A stretch of 64,000 bases of DNA from Euclidia mi (GCA_944739405.2 OX123183.2:123574331-123638330), one strand, 5' to 3'. Shown: positions 40,736 through 53,999, numbered from the stretch's first letter. Notes: generated by a model not told the origin, from the sequence alone. Made by a program: numbers and translations.

Positions 40736-43000
40736 ATAATTATATTTTTACGTAAAACTTAAACGCTGCGCCGTATTATTTTGTTGCCAATTTTTTATCA
40801 TTGCCGATATCCGGCCGAAACACAAAGTTTTCTACTCAATATTTTTTTGAGCGGCCTCTAGAGCACAGCGACGTTAAAGGCTTTTAATTAAAAGTTCACA
40901 AAAAATATAAACGCTCCACGGAAACAATTAATTGGTACGTAAATTGAGTTTTGAAAGAAAAAGAATGACCTTTACATAAATTGACAAGTTGAATTTCGGT
41001 GAAGGGTTTAACTCACTATCACAGAATGCCGGCAGCTCCGCGCCTAGTGATTTATCTACTAACTAAAGAACTTAGAAATAGTATACTTATCAGTTCTTTG
41101 ATTGCCATGGTACAGGCTCTGCTTAGTTTGAGATGGTTTTTTCTCAGGATATTATATTTTTCTTGCTGTTGCCCGCTTTTCTCAGAGCAAGCTTCTGCAC
41201 CCCTACGGTCCCCGACACGACACACATGACACACATGCCACACAATTTCAAGTTTTTGCACCCAGTAGTTACGGCTGTACGTTGTCTGTCAGGCAATAAC
41301 GGAATATTTTTATGTATACATGTATTTACCGTCAGACATTAATGTAGTCAGTGGGTATATAACCAACCGGGTCTGTTTACAAATTGTCTTAAACATCTTC
41401 AACAACGTCCAATGAATACAATAAATTAAAATACTCCGTAAAATGGTAATAATTGATTCAAATAAACGCCTAATTAAAATGACACGAAAGGATACTCGGA
41501 TCGACAGCACGCTTTCAAATCAACTGAGTAGGTACCAAATAAATTTAAAAATGCTCAATATATTTTCATTACGGACGTTGTATTTCATTCAACAGAGCCT
41601 AATCCTTTGAGAGCGTTTTCTGAAAATTAATTTAGCAATTAATACCCTTTACTTTTATTCTTGATGATAAACAGCACACGCACTAGGCATAATTCTTGTT
41701 AATGAACATAATATAGCAAAATGAACTTCAATGTAAAACAACTTGTAAACGGTATTAATGTTTCCAGAACATACCAACAAAATACGATTCTGTATCCCTC
41801 GGTTTTATTTTAACACTTGTTCTGTGATTATTCGAACTTCGATTCGTTTGTTAACAAAGTACCGAAGTTGAAGGATTATTATAATAATAATAATAATCAA
41901 AAGGGAGCTTATACCAATAGTTCCAATTAATCCAAGACTTGTGTCGAAGAATTCACAGGCTGGCGATATACCTACTCACAATAAAATTTTAAAACAACAC
42001 TCTTGTAGTCACATTTTTACGTCACATAAAGCTAAATCATATTCAATACAACTTTTATATCCAAATGGGCCTATTTAGTCCCAAATCCCAGGCTTATTAA
42101 GCCTTGTTTACGGTGTAGCACAAATAACATATTATGGCCACCGTACGCTACATACGACATCTAACGGACAGTGGAGCGACCGGCGATTCGGACATATGTA
42201 CATCAATGAGCGACCCGGATTAGCGTCAATTCATTTGAGTTATTCAATTTGCTACATTAAATTTTATTGTTTACGTTTATGGCTTCGGTATTTAGACATC
42301 TGTTTTGTTTTCTTTTGTTGGTATATTTTGATGTTGGTAACGTGACGTGTTTCTATGGTAGATATCACTGGCAATAATTCTTCAAGGGACTAAGGGAGTG
42401 AGAAATAGACTATACAGACTCATCATCCTCGTAGCTTTATCCCGGTTGCATACCGGGGTTCACTTACTAGTTGAACCAGATTTGACTGATTGTTAACTTT
42501 TCTTAATACCTGCCTGTCTAAACTCCACAACCCAAAGGGACAACGATATTCTGTGATTTATCCCAGTGTGAGTTTATATAGGGGTACTGACTTCCTATAA
42601 CGACTGTCAAAGACTTTCATGGCAACCGGGACATAACATTTCGTTCAGTGCAGCAGCTGTGAACACGGCCACTAACGGAAGTGGCGTGCACTTCGATGTT
42701 TTAAGTGTGTACGTCGACTTTATCGGACTACATTCTTACTCCATACTTCAAGCTTCAAACTCAATGTGCTGTACTTGAAACCTAGTGCAGCCGGAAGCAC
42801 TAGATATTTTCCACCACGACACAATACAAACTATAAAGGCAATTGTAGCACCTACAAACGAAAGGTACCCATTCTGGCAATGCATGTTTCTATACCATTA
42901 TGTATTCTGTGCCCTTTACTTGTGTGTTGGCTGCTCTTTACTTGTGTAACGGTTAATTAACGCGTTCTTAAAGTCGTTAAATAGAGAAAGGACATCAAAT
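40736..43000. other. No gene seen
   Basis: Mostly AT-rich, with an (ATA)n run at about 41879-41897. A repeat-like stretch at 42410-42600 contains CCCGGTTGCATACCGGGGTT, a short hairpin, and CAACCCAAAGGGACAACG. A short SINE-tail piece (GGTACAGGCTCTGCTTAGTT) lies at 41109-41128. No coding or RNA gene is supportable. Confidence 0.4.
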
Positions 43001-46000
43001 CAGGGGCGTAGCTACCGCCGTATTTGCCGTATCAATTATACGGGGCCCCCGGGCCACGGGGGCCCCCAAAGTGTGTAAGGAAAAAGAATAAAAACTTTCT
43101 AATTTATTTTATTTTACAAATGACAAAATTCTATAAAGCAATTCCTTTTTTTCCCGCCTTAAGCGTGCGTTCAAAAGTTGGCAACACTACATCGTTATGG
43201 CGGGCTGCGGGACTTCCCCGTTTTACTTACTTCATCTTCAACTCAGCGGGGAATCCCCGGGAATCCTTCATCGATATCGCGATGTACGTGTACGTTGTTG
43301 TACTTTGCATTGGATGTTAAACCACGGAGTGCAGTGCACTGTTTATTTACGCGCTTTATATAAATGTGCATTACATTGTAATTCAGCACAAACAATATTG
43401 TTCTTCTGGTTTAGCAGTATTAGTAACGATTTGTAAAAGAAATGAGTGAAAGGAAAAGAGATTATCCCAGCGGCGCTGAGAAAAGAAAAATTAAACAGAA
43501 AAGGGACGAGGTTATAAAAAAAGTGCCCAAAATTTCTTCATTTTTTCAGAGACAAGATACTGTGAGTGATTTAGATTGGAAAGGTAAGTACTACACTACT
43601 ACCCAACCCATTTATTAGGGGCCCGTAGTGATAAACAAGGAAATCTTTTAATTTCGGTCTGTCCATCTGTCCGTCACAAAAAGTTGTCTCCCCCCTCGAT
43701 TTTCACAATTATACTGTTTTTAGGGTTCCGTGCCTTAATTAAAAAAAACAAAATTCTAACTTATCTATAGGATCGATTTGTTTTGTTGTTTGTTTATCAG
43801 TCTGTATCGTATCGTTAATTGCGTGTTGAGAACTTCAGATGTGCAGACTCGCTTTCGGGTTCTCGTTTTGTATGGCCACTACACTACGCGCTGCGTTTAA
43901 ATAGCACGCAGGTGTATAGTAATGCACGGACGGGCTGCAGGTGATTTTGTATCTACTAATAGGTACGAGCACAATCCGCGTAGAATCTGTGTGCGTCTGA
44001 ACTGAACACTCTCTAACTGTGACCCTTAGTAACGTTATTTATTTATATATAACTCTTTTTAGTTTAGTATCAAAGCATTCGTATTTATTTTTTAGCAATT
44101 ACTCGTTTATTTTTAGATTCTTCTGAAGCATGTTCTTCGTCACATATCCATCCGGAAATAGAAGAAAGCCAAGCACATACTTTATCGGATGTCCATCCAG
44201 AAATCGAGGAACCCCAAGTCAACGATTCTGATATATCTGCAGATAATGCAGATTGTAATATAATTTCATCAGATAGAGGAAATTTTGGTGACAATTTAAC
44301 TGAATGCGAACGAAAAATAATTTTTAAATTGGGTCCATTTAAACCACAAGGACCATTTCCAAAAGTTTCAGAAAATAACCGACCTTTTTCAGCTTATTAT
44401 TATTCATATTTCAATCAGGCAGGCATAAAAATTATAAGACCATGGTTATGTTATTCTAACGTTTTATACAAACCGTACTGTCACTTCTGTTGGTTATTAG
44501 CAGATCGTCAAAACAAATCGTACTCCTCTGCTTGGGTTAACGGTGTTTCGGTTAGAAGCAATTTCACACAAACTATTCTTGACCATGAAAAGTCACAGCA
44601 GCATATTAGTGCCTCACTCTCTTATAATAATTGGTTGCAAGGAAATACCATCGATACTCTATTGAAAAGTGAAATCGATAGTAAAATTACATTCTGGAGA
44701 GATGTACTGCATCGTATAATTAATGTTATAATTACTTTAGTATCTTGTAATCTACCTTTGAGGGGGCATGATTCTGATTCTGGCAATTTTATGGCAATTT
44801 CACGTCTGCTATCTAACTATGATGCAACTTTAAAAGAACTTTTTGTAAAACAGAAAGGTGATATAAATTATTTAAGCCCTACGATTCAAAACGAAATTAT
44901 TAGTTTGCTTGGTACTAACGTTAGGAACAGTATTATCTCAGAAATTAAAAAAGCTCCATTTCTGACAATAATTCTGGATACAACACAAGACTTGTCAAAA
45001 ATTGACCAACTATCTGTAGTTTTTCGATATATCTCGGTTACAGAAAATGATGATAATGTGCCGAAAGAAATAAAAATCTGTGAGTCCTTTTTAGGATTCA
45101 TAGCAGTAACCGATTGCAGTGCTGCAGGTCTGAAAACTGTCATTTTAAATTTGACTAAAGAATATGGAATTGATTTGACTAAATGTAGAGGACAGGGATA
45201 CGATGGAGCAAATGTTATGTCGGGTGTGTATGGAGGATTACAAACCCTAATAAAAGAGCATGCTCCAAATGCCGATTATGTTCATTGTGCTGCGCACGCT
45301 TTAAACTTGGTTTTGAACGATGCTGCGAGACATGTTCGTGAAGTATCGACTTTTTTCGATAATTTAGAAAAAATATATACTTTTTTTGGCAATAGTATAA
45401 AACGCTGGGCTATGCTAAGTGACGATTTATCTGAAAAATATTTGATTACCCTTAAAAAGGTATGTCCTACCAGATGGTCTTCTAGGAACGACGCTTTATT
45501 AGCAGTAAAGAAAAATTTTTTACTAATCATGAAAACTTTGTACCAACTAAATTTAATTTCAAATAAAAAAGATGAACGTGAAGAATGTAAAAGTATAATT
45601 AATATTTTAGAGAGTTTTGATTTCTTAGTGCTCGTTACATTTTTTTCTTCACTATTTGAAATTATTAATCCTGTTTCTAAAGCTCTACAGCATGAAAATA
45701 ATGACTTACAGAAATCTAGTATTTTATTAAGTAATCTTTTAAATAGACTGTGCCAATTAAGAAATCAGAATTCATTTAATAGTTTGCTAAATGAATCCAA
45801 AGATTTAGCAAAAAAGTGGGGGGTAACAACTGTTTTTAAAAACAGTAGGCGAAAGATAACGATGCGTTTTTTTGATGAGTTATCACAAGATGAGAGAATT
45901 TCCGACCCGGAATCCTATTTCAAAGTCAATGTATACTATTGCTGTTTAGATATATTAATTTCTCAAACTAAAGAAAGATTTCAGAGCCTTTGCAACCTGA

Positions 46001-46637
46001 GTAGTATATTCGAAATATTACAACCGGAGAAACTCCTATCTTCTTCAAGCGAAGAGATATTAAACGCTTCCGGAAAACTGTCTGCTAAATACAGTAAAGA
46101 CATCTCACTTAATCTTTGTGACCAATTAAAGGCTCTAAAAACATGCTTAAATTCTGAAATTAAAAAAATTTATTCCATTAAAGAACTCATTGAATTATTG
46201 CTAGTAAAATTCAATAGTCTTGCATCCAGTTTTCCCGAGGTAATCACAGCATGCTTTTTATTCTTGACCCTTCCAGTTACAACCGCAACGGCAGATAGAA
46301 GTTTTTCAAAATTAAAACTAATAAAAAATTACTTAATAACTTCGATGGGACAAGAACGGCTGTCAGACATCTCACTATTGTCCATAGAGGCAGAAACTTT
46401 AGAAAAACTAAAATCATCATCAGCCATAAATGATTTAATAAATCAGTTTGCCGATAAAAAGGCAAGGAGAGTGAATATTTAAAATTCGATTTTTATTTGT
46501 AAAATGGGTAAATTATGTGATAAATAAATATTACTTCTCACAATATTTTTTTTCTTTCGTGAAAAATCTTTACCTCCATATAAGGGCCTCCAAAAAAATT
46601 TTTATACGGGGCCCCGACAAGGCACGCTACGCCACTG
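43001..46637 (+). mobile_element. Complete-looking hAT DNA transposon, 3637 bp
   Basis: The left end CAGGGGCGTAGC and the inverse of the right end CAGTGGCGTAGC form 12-base TIRs with one mismatch. The flanks carry the perfect 8-base duplication CATCAAAT (42993-43000 and 46638-46645), as hAT elements make. Both subterminal regions contain ATACGGGGCCCC. One spliced transposase gene fills the interior. Confidence 0.93.
43442..46482 (+). CDS. hAT transposase, two exons (intron 43584-44116)
   Basis: Exon 1 runs from ATG 43442 to 43583 (donor GGTAAGTA), exon 2 from 44117 (acceptor TTTTTAG) to 46482. The phases match (142 + 2366 bases = 836 codons with stop). The start is Lys-rich (MSERKRDYPSGAEKRKIKQK). 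A TTF/BED-like zinc region has CHFCWLL and DHEKSQQH. The RNase H-like core shows LTIILDTTQDLS (first Asp), RGQGYDGANVMSG (second Asp) and VHCAAHALNLVL, then CPTRWSSRND. The end carries the hAT dimerisation block (TATADRSFSKLKLIKNYLIT). It resembles the ZMYM1-like hAT group. No stop or frameshift is seen; the intron holds a repeat fragment (GTCTGTCCATCTGTCCGTC). Confidence 0.9.
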
Positions 46638-46645
46638 CATCAAAT

Positions 46646-48940
46646 ACCGAATACCCTTGTTAAAAAAGAGGAAACGTTATGCTTGAACTTTCATAAACAA
46701 CAAACGATTAATATTTTAGTAGCGAATATGGGCCACTACAACTACAAAACTATTTATACACAAAGAAAATTCAACCTGGAACAACAATTTGCGAATCCCA
46801 CAAAGTGTCATTTCATGTTGGGATTGAAGTCACAACAGTACAGTAGCCGTTTTAACCACCACGCCATTCGTATAATCATCCATTCACCCTCACACACTTT
46901 ACAAAAAAGGGTAATTCTCCCAACACCAGTCTACAAAAGAACGTAATACCACTTCCATTTAGAGTTACTGTTAGATTGCCTTTGAGGCGGTCCGGTGCGT
47001 GTTAATTGAAGGGGCCAGAACGCCTCTAACTGCATTTGGACCCAAAGGTCGCGAGTCAAAGGGTAGGGGTCACGGGACCAAAGTGAACTGCAGGTAACTG
47101 GGTTGGGCACCCGTGTTTGGCTTTGTGATTGTGAGCACACTGAATTATGGGACAGTGTTCAGAGCGTCGATGTTTGAGGACGCAAATGTATGAACGTAAG
47201 TACCTACTTATGCCTCTGGCTATGCTACAAGGAACTCACGGCTACTCGTCAAGCTAAGCACTTTGACCTTAAAACCGGTCTTGTAATTCAGGTAATAAGG
47301 ATCAAAATCGTACAGCAATTGTAACTTTGTGCTGTATGTACAAATTATTAAATTGTTTATTAATTGGCGCCCATGCTTCAGAGAAATTTAATGAAGCTCT
47401 TTAACAGTCGTATGGGGCGTCTTGTGTGTACTGACTCTGCTATTAGACATGGAACAACACACACATAGCTAATTAAAAACATTGATCGAAGCTATTCACA
47501 AAATGATGATAATGTAATCAAAAAATTCATTTAAAGATAACAAAAACATTTTCAAAAACGATAGTATTCTTGGTACTAATTGAACTAAAGTCAAACTAAA
47601 CACTTCAATAACTTGCAAATTTATCTTTATTCCAACTTAGTTGAAGTCAAATCCAATAAAAAATCTTAGTTATAACTTTATGTAAATGGGTTATCCCAGA
47701 AAAGTGCTCACAAAGAAGCAGTGATTTTAAAACTTTTAAGAAAATTTACTTTTTAGCGTTGTCTACAATGTCTAAGTGGATGAAACGCATTTTATTACAT
47801 TTTAAGCAAAGGACAGAAGATTTACGAGAGCCCTATAAAATTGCAATTTGGAGATTTAAAGCAGGGAATTTTGTAGCAAGCGTTTATCGTTCCCCGATGG
47901 ATTATAATTGAAGAATGCTAATTTTGTCCTCGCATTAATTGGAATGCCTAGCTTTGAATTTATAGCTGGCTCAGGAAAAACATTTTCCTAATCCAGTTTA
48001 TTTCCTTTTTTTTTTAGTAGACTGTTAGATCCAGCTGCAAGACTTTTTAACACTTTATAAAGGTCCATTCTTAAAGAGCACATCATTACCTTCCGAAGTT
48101 TAATTCCTCTAGCTATTCTCACCACATAAAAACTTCTACCAAAAAAAACATCTTACTATGTAATGTAGTCCTGGTACCGTACATATAAACATAAAAAAAA
48201 AACACTTCAGTGATTTTATTTTTCTTGGAAAGTTGATATTTTATGATAATGAACAAAATATTGCCAGTCTTCTGGTTACAGCTGAGGTACTGACATTTTA
48301 CATTCTTAATCCATCACCACTCGGCGAATATCGTCATTTCAAACAAATTATGTTTAAATAATCCATTGATGATTTTATCAGGTTTTTACATATAATTAAA
48401 AAAATACCAAGTACATATTATATACATATACATTTTTTTAATTCTACGCTCGTATAATGTATATTGAGATAAGTAAAATTTATTCAACTTCAATTTTACT
48501 TTCCTTTTTACTTTCAATTTTACTTTCCTTTAATACGCTTTTCTTACTTTCATGCAAAATAAATGAGCAATTGATACAAAAAGCTCAATTTTCGGGATCG
48601 TTTTTGACAGAAGCGTCAAAACTTTAACCTATTATCCAGGATTAAGCAGTTCTTAGAACTTGGCGAAATGAGGTTTCGGCAAAATATAATAATGACCTTT
48701 CCCTTGAATCGAAAAAAAAATTATATAGAAAAGTGGCAACGCATATTTTTGAATAACTTTTAATAGAATGGGGTCTGTCCAAAAACTTTTTCGTGAGAAT
48801 AGGAAAAGGGAAACTTATTTAATTTCACATTTATACATATTTTCATCCACCAATAAAGTTTAAATGTTTTTAATAAATTCTAGAACATTTTAAAATATTA
48901 TTTGCAACTTATTTGCTTGGCAGCATTTGACTAAAATATG
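46646..48940. other. No gene seen
   Basis: Over 2 kb of AT-rich sequence with scattered simple runs (TTTTACTTTC repeats at 48495-48530). No supportable ORF, RNA or terminal repeats. Confidence 0.4.
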
Positions 48941-49562
48941 TAGTATACATACATACATACATACATATGCTCACGCCTTTTTCCCGTCGGGGTAGGCAGA
49001 GACAACAGATCGCCACTTGTTTTTATCCTTGCAAACCTCACGTGCTTCCTCTACATTCATTATTCTTTTCATACATGCTCGCCGGTTGCGGGTGCTTCGG
49101 ACTTTTCCGTTTTTCAAGACGTCCCCAATTTGGTCCACGAACGTCTTACGAGGTCTGCCGCAACCGGCTTGTCCATACACCTCTGCCATATATATTTGAT
49201 TCGTCAATCTTTCTTCACTCATTCTCTCCACGTGTCCAAACCATTTCAGCATTCCTTTCTCAATCCTTGTCACGACATCTTCTTTCAGGCCACATCGCTC
49301 TCGTATTACTGCATTCGGAATTCTATCAATCAGTCTCACCCCACACATACTACGCAGTGATCGCATCTCAACAGCGTTAATTCTGCTTGCATGCTTTTTC
49401 TGCCATACCCAACACTCACTTCCATACATCAAGGTGGGCACCAGCACTCCATTATGAACCGCCAGTCGCGCCTTTTTAGGCACGGTTTGGCCGTTCATAA
49501 AGGCATGCAGCGCTCCATTCACACTGTTCCCCGCTATCACTCTCCTTTCAATATCACCTCAC
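48941..49562 (-). pseudogene. RTE-like LINE, 5'-truncated second copy
   Basis: The minus frame 49540-48971 is open for 189 residues: NGALHAFMNGQTVPKKARLA, LVPTLMYGSECWVWQKKHAS, INAVEMRSLRSMCGV, MLKWFGHVERMSEERLTNQI and VDQIGDVLKNGKVRSTRNRR, ending PDGKKA. It is the C-terminal domain that follows the RT, and matches the copy at 7345-8603. The 3' end carries TGCCTACCCCGACGGGAAAA and AGGCGTGAGC, then an (ATGT)n tail at 48947-48967. The copy starts at about 49562, so only the last part inserted. Confidence 0.82.
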
Positions 49563-49677
49563 CTATCAATATCACATATGTAGTATAGAGTTAGATTTTA
49601 AATTCTAAATTCATACTTTTGTTTAATCAAAACAATAAATATTTTACTGAACATTTTTAGTTCTTTATTTGATTACC

Positions 49678-49965
49678 ATAAGCCCTGTATTATGTACTGT
49701 CCCACTGCTGGGCACTGTCGTCTTCTTACCATGAGACCCTTCTCATAGTAAGATCACTACGCCCGTCCAGTTGCGCGTTGACAGACTTTATTTGCCTATA
49801 GTGAACATTACAGGATGCAGGGTCCCCCACGATATTATCCTTCAGCGTTAAGGAAGCGATATTAAACAGTTGAATACGCACTGAATTTCTATAAGTCAGT
49901 GGTGCTTACCGTGAATTTGAACCCTCTCTGTGTAGCAGTTGGTAAGTCTATTCACTAAGCTATAA
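49678..49965 (-). repeat. tRNA-derived SINE, diverged
   Basis: It shares ACTGTCCCACTGCTGGGCAC, CTTCTTACCATGAGA and the reverse tRNA-like head (GTGAATTTGAACCCTCTCTG, CTATTCACTAAGCTATA) with the SINE at 37687-38003. Box B is mutated. Confidence 0.7.
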
Positions 49966-50229
49966 TCTTATACTAATATATAAAGCTGAAGAGTTTGTTT
50001 GTTTGTTTGGTTGAACGCGCTAATCTCAGGAACTACCAATCCGATTAGAAAAATTATTTCAGTTAATACTGAAAGAATTTTTCTAATGGCTATCTAATGA
50101 TAGACTCGATAAATGGGCTATCTAATGATAGCCCATTTATCGAGGAAGGCTATATAACATTGCGCTATGAGCGACGGGAGTGGAGCAGTAGCCTTAAATA
50201 ACGCGGGTGTAACCGCGGCCATTCTCTAG
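49966..50229 (+). mobile_element. Helitron-like non-autonomous element, tandem copy 1
   Basis: It begins TCTTATACTAATATATAAAG after an A and ends CGGCCATTCTCTAG before a T. The body has GAACGCGCTAATCTCAGGAA and GATAGCCCATTTATCGAGGA, familiar lepidopteran Helitron-type sequence. An internal duplication of the GGGCTATCTAATGATAG region is present. Confidence 0.7.
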
Positions 50230-50433
50230 TTTAATATAAAGCTGAAGAGTTCCTTTGTTTGTTTGGTTGAACGTGCTAATCTCAGGAACTACCTGTCAGA
50301 TTAGAAAAAATCTTTCAGTTTTAGATAGCCCATTTATCGAGGAAGGCTATAGGCTATATAACATCATGCTATGAGCGACGGGAGCGGAGCAATAGCCTTA
50401 AATAACGCGGGTGTAACCGCGGGCATCGTCTAG
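50230..50433 (+). mobile_element. Helitron-like non-autonomous element, tandem copy 2
   Basis: It starts directly at the end of copy 1 (TTTAATATAAAGCTGAAGAG) and ends GGGCATCGTCTAG before a T. It shares GAACGTGCTAATCTCAGGAA and CCCATTTATCGAGGAAGGCT. The start of the unit (TC and TATAC) is missing. Confidence 0.65.
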
Positions 50434-50550
50434 TTGTTGATAAAGATGCAATATCGCATTCTTAATATTTTAATAAAATACACTATTTATCGAATTTTTA
50501 CCGCTAACACTAAAGCCTTGTGCACAAACAGACGCAATATGAAACCCTTG

Positions 50551-51088
50551 TGGTAGCGCCATCTACCTTCCTATCTGTAACTAATCGCATCAACGTCAAT
50601 GGTTGGTCACTGCTTGGCCAATGCGAGCGATGCATTTTGTTTCTATCCCTCTCTATCCCATCCCCAAGAAGGGGCACGCCTTTCTCGGATTGGTCGCCGC
50701 GAAACGTCGACGCGAGAGACAGTCCAGAACTTTTCGAGAACATTTGATTCGCTAAATACGCGTCCGCCATACCGTATCACCGCGCCGCTCCCGCTATAGT
50801 TATTACCGCACATATAAACCGATCGCAAATGAAGATGATTTGTGTAGTGAAGTGAATCCAGCAGCTTCATCCCGAAACCACCAGGAGACTGCCCTTCTGA
50901 GACGAAGAAGATTGCCGAACAAGGTAAGTCCCCTTCATCCTTGGAATATCCTATACCCACTCACAATCATCTCTCCCATTCCAATCCTAGGCGACTAAAC
51001 CCGCTATCCTTTGAATACAGTCCATTCCATTAATCCTTCCCAATCCCAAGTCGCCTAGAACCTACGGTTTCGGTGTAACGCCGAACCA
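50551..51088 (+). repeat. BEL left LTR
   Basis: 538 bases, beginning TGGTAGCGCC and ending CGCCGAACCA. Against the right LTR I count about 12 substitutions and one 6-base length difference (a doubled AATCCC). Confidence 0.85.
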
Positions 51089-51418
51089 TTTTTTTGATCC
51101 ATACGAGTCGGATTCATTTACGTTTTTATACGTTATACCGCTATACCTAGGCAGTTATAGCACCTAGCGATACTCCTAATATATTCACATAACCGTCACA
51201 TGGTTGTTTCCGCCCGCATCAGTAGGTAAACTTTTATGTAGCTACCTACTTACTCAATTATCATTTCTGGAACTATCATAGTTGTCTTGTAAATCTCATA
51301 TTTCAAGCAACTTTTAATTCCTCCGCTTTAAAGTGTTGCCTAGGTACTTAGGTAAAATAATAGGTACTTTAGATATTCTTATTTTGTTTCAGTCTCATTA
51401 GCTTATACTTACGTTAGC

Positions 51419-52467
51419 GTGTCACAACAAAAGAAGTCACGCGTATCGGAAGACAAAGAGATGACAATCTTAGAAGCAAAACGCAATATTTTATTTGAGC
51501 GCATTCAAAACATATACGAGCGTTCAAAAACCGCATCTATGTCTGACAGTAATAGCGAAGCATTTCTCAGTTATTGTATGACAGTAGATAGTATTCGAAC
51601 AGATTTTCATAAGTTGTTAGACGATTATAACGCACGATTACTGATGAAAAACCGAACTATCAGGCGTACACCTCATTCGAAGATCTTTATTGTATTATTA
51701 AGCGTATACAATCGCAATTGGAGGGTAAATGTTCAGCAGAGCCCGTTGCCCGCAAACCAAGATTACCCCCAATCGAGATTATGTCGTTTGACGGAGATAT
51801 ACGAAATTGGCCGTTATTCTATGCGAGTTTTAAGTCTACAGTGCACGATAATGGTTCTCTGACAGATGCTGACAGGTTATACTATTTAATAGGTAAACTG
51901 TCACCGAAGGCCCAGTCCGTATTTGCAGGTGTCACACCCAGTGCTGAGAATTATCAGGTCATATTTCAGTCACTACTTGACAGATATCAAGACACGCGCG
52001 TCCTAGCGTCTACTTACTTTGACCAAGCTTTAAATCTCAAACTGTCCGGCAACGCGTCTGTCGCAAATTTCCAGCTGTTTATTGATAACTTCGTAACCGC
52101 GGTTAATTCTCTTAGGAACTTAAAATTAGAAGATCTTTCCGACTTTATGTTGCTTCAACTCGCTTTAAAAAAGTTTGACACTGATACAATTCGCGCATTC
52201 GAGATGACGGAACGCAATAATAAAATACCTACACTAGATAGTTTTATTTCGTTCATCAAAGATCAGTGTCGAATATTTCATAATACGCAGTCTGGTTCAC
52301 CTGGCCCGTCTAACACTAACAGCAACAAACAAAGGTTGAATAAATCGCGAAATAGTAATAATAACTCGGTCCCTAATCCACAATCTTACGTAACATGCTC
52401 AGAATCTAATAGTAATAATTCACAGAAGTGTCTGTGCAGTAATATAGTGCACGATAATTCGATAATT
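51419..52467 (+). pseudogene. BEL gag, with two frameshifts
   Basis: The first frame (51419 on, no ATG at its start; first ATG at 51461) reads ILEAKRNILFERIQNIYERS. A shift near 51655 leads to the second frame: PIEIMSFDGDIRNWPLFYAS, LIGKLSPKAQSVFAGV, LLDRYQDTRVLASTYFDQAL. This is the gag-like domain (DUF1759-type) that heads BEL/Pao polyproteins and forms the particle shell. Another shift near 52450 leads to the zinc knuckles in the next entry. Confidence 0.85.
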
Positions 52468-53987
52468 TGAATGCAACCGCTCGTTTTAAATGCGTAAAAG
52501 ATAACAAAGCTTGCATTAATTGCTTAAGCATAAAACATAAAACAAGTAATTGTTTTAGTAAGACAAAGTGTCGCTTATGCAATAAAAATCATCATTCATT
52601 GCTTCACTTCGATAAAGGTAACACGTTGTCAAGCCAAGCCGCTAACCTTGACACACTTACGTCGCAAGTGCAGACTACGATAACTGCGTCCCCGACGATT
52701 CAGAATAAGATATCGTTGTGTACGACATCCATTGCGCGGGCGGCACGCACGCGCGGACGGTCTTCGCGCGCTTGTAGTGATCAGAGCAGTGCTAGGCCGC
52801 GATGTATGGCGTCTAAGACTGTTCTGTTAGCGACAGCGCAAGTTATCGTTTATGATGTTAATGGGTCGCCGCACATGGTACGTTGTCTGCTAGATAGCGC
52901 ATCTCAGACCAATTTAATAACGTTAGAATTGTTCAAACGCCTCGGATAATGGAATAACTTTGAAAATACGAACTCAATAATCCGAGGGATAGGCGGATCA
53001 AAAAAACATGGCAAGGGTTCCGTAGATATTAAAATACATTCGCGTTTTGATAGGGACATTAATTTTAACATCTCTTCGCTTATCGTGGAGCGTATTACGG
53101 ACACATTGCCAAACGCTAATGTGGACGTATTGCTTCTCACACACCTCGAGTCATTGCCGCTAGCGGACTCGGAGTTTGCGAATCCGGCAGACATTGATGT
53201 TTTGATCGGAGCCGCAATATTCCCGCACTTGCTATTAACTAAAGTGGTACGTAGTGAGCAAAATAACTTACCGCCCGCTATTGAGACGGTATTTGGGTAT
53301 GTGATTATGGGTACCGTACCTACATTACATACTTCTCAATACGTTACGTCTTGCTGTTGTTCTGTTCTTCAAGAAAACAATATTGATTCTCTTCTCAAGC
53401 GATTTTGGGAGCTGGAAGAGGTTACCGCACCGCCCTCGATGAGCCGTAAAGATCTCGAGTGTGAAGAGCATTTCCGCGCTACCACTGTTCGTGACGACAG
53501 TGGCAGATACGTTGTGGCGTTGCCATTCTGTGGTGACCCTTATTCGTTAGGCGACTCGTACGCTGCTGCGCTCAGACGTTTCCATTGTTTGGAACGTAAA
53601 CTTGTTGCATCACCTAAGTTACGCAGCGCCTATAATGACGTCATCCATGACTACATAGATAAAGGTTTTTTGAGTGTAGTTGTAAACAACGAGGGCAACT
53701 CTCTGCCCTCATATTATATCCCGCATCACGGCGTAGTTCGCGAAGATAAAACCTCTACTAAACTCCGTGTGGTTTTAGACGCTAGTTGTAAGACTACATC
53801 AGGTCAGTCGATTAATGACATTTTGCATGCCGGCCCCAATCTACAAGGTGATTTATTTAACATCATGATAAAGTTTCGTCTTTTCCAAATCGCTCTGTCA
53901 GCTGATTGCCGCCAAATGTTTCTCAATATCGGCGTTCGCGAATCTGACCGTAGATTTCAACGGGTCTTTTATCGTTTTGACAAGTAA
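52467..53987 (+). pseudogene. BEL zinc knuckles, protease and start of RT, stops at 52947 and 53985
   Basis: The knuckle region reads CVKDNKACINCLSIKHKTSN C and CRLCNKNHHSLLH. The aspartic protease follows: VRCLLDSASQTNLITLELF with the DSA active site. An in-frame TAA at 52947-52949 breaks it, after which the same frame continues with the protease C-terminal part and then RT: PSYYIPHHGVVRE, TKLRVVLDASCKT, QSINDILHAGPNLQGDLFNI, IALSADCRQMFLNIGV. A second in-frame TAA at 53985-53987 ends it. Confidence 0.85.
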
Positions 53988-53999
53988 GAACCTTTATCT

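Noticed and set aside
50510..50960. ORFs within the BEL LTRs on both strands
   Set aside because: The same frames occur in both LTR copies only because the LTRs are duplicated; they show no protein motif.
53085..53194. Opposite-strand ORFs in the BEL and hAT coding regions
   Set aside because: They are reverse-frame shadows of well supported RT and transposase frames.
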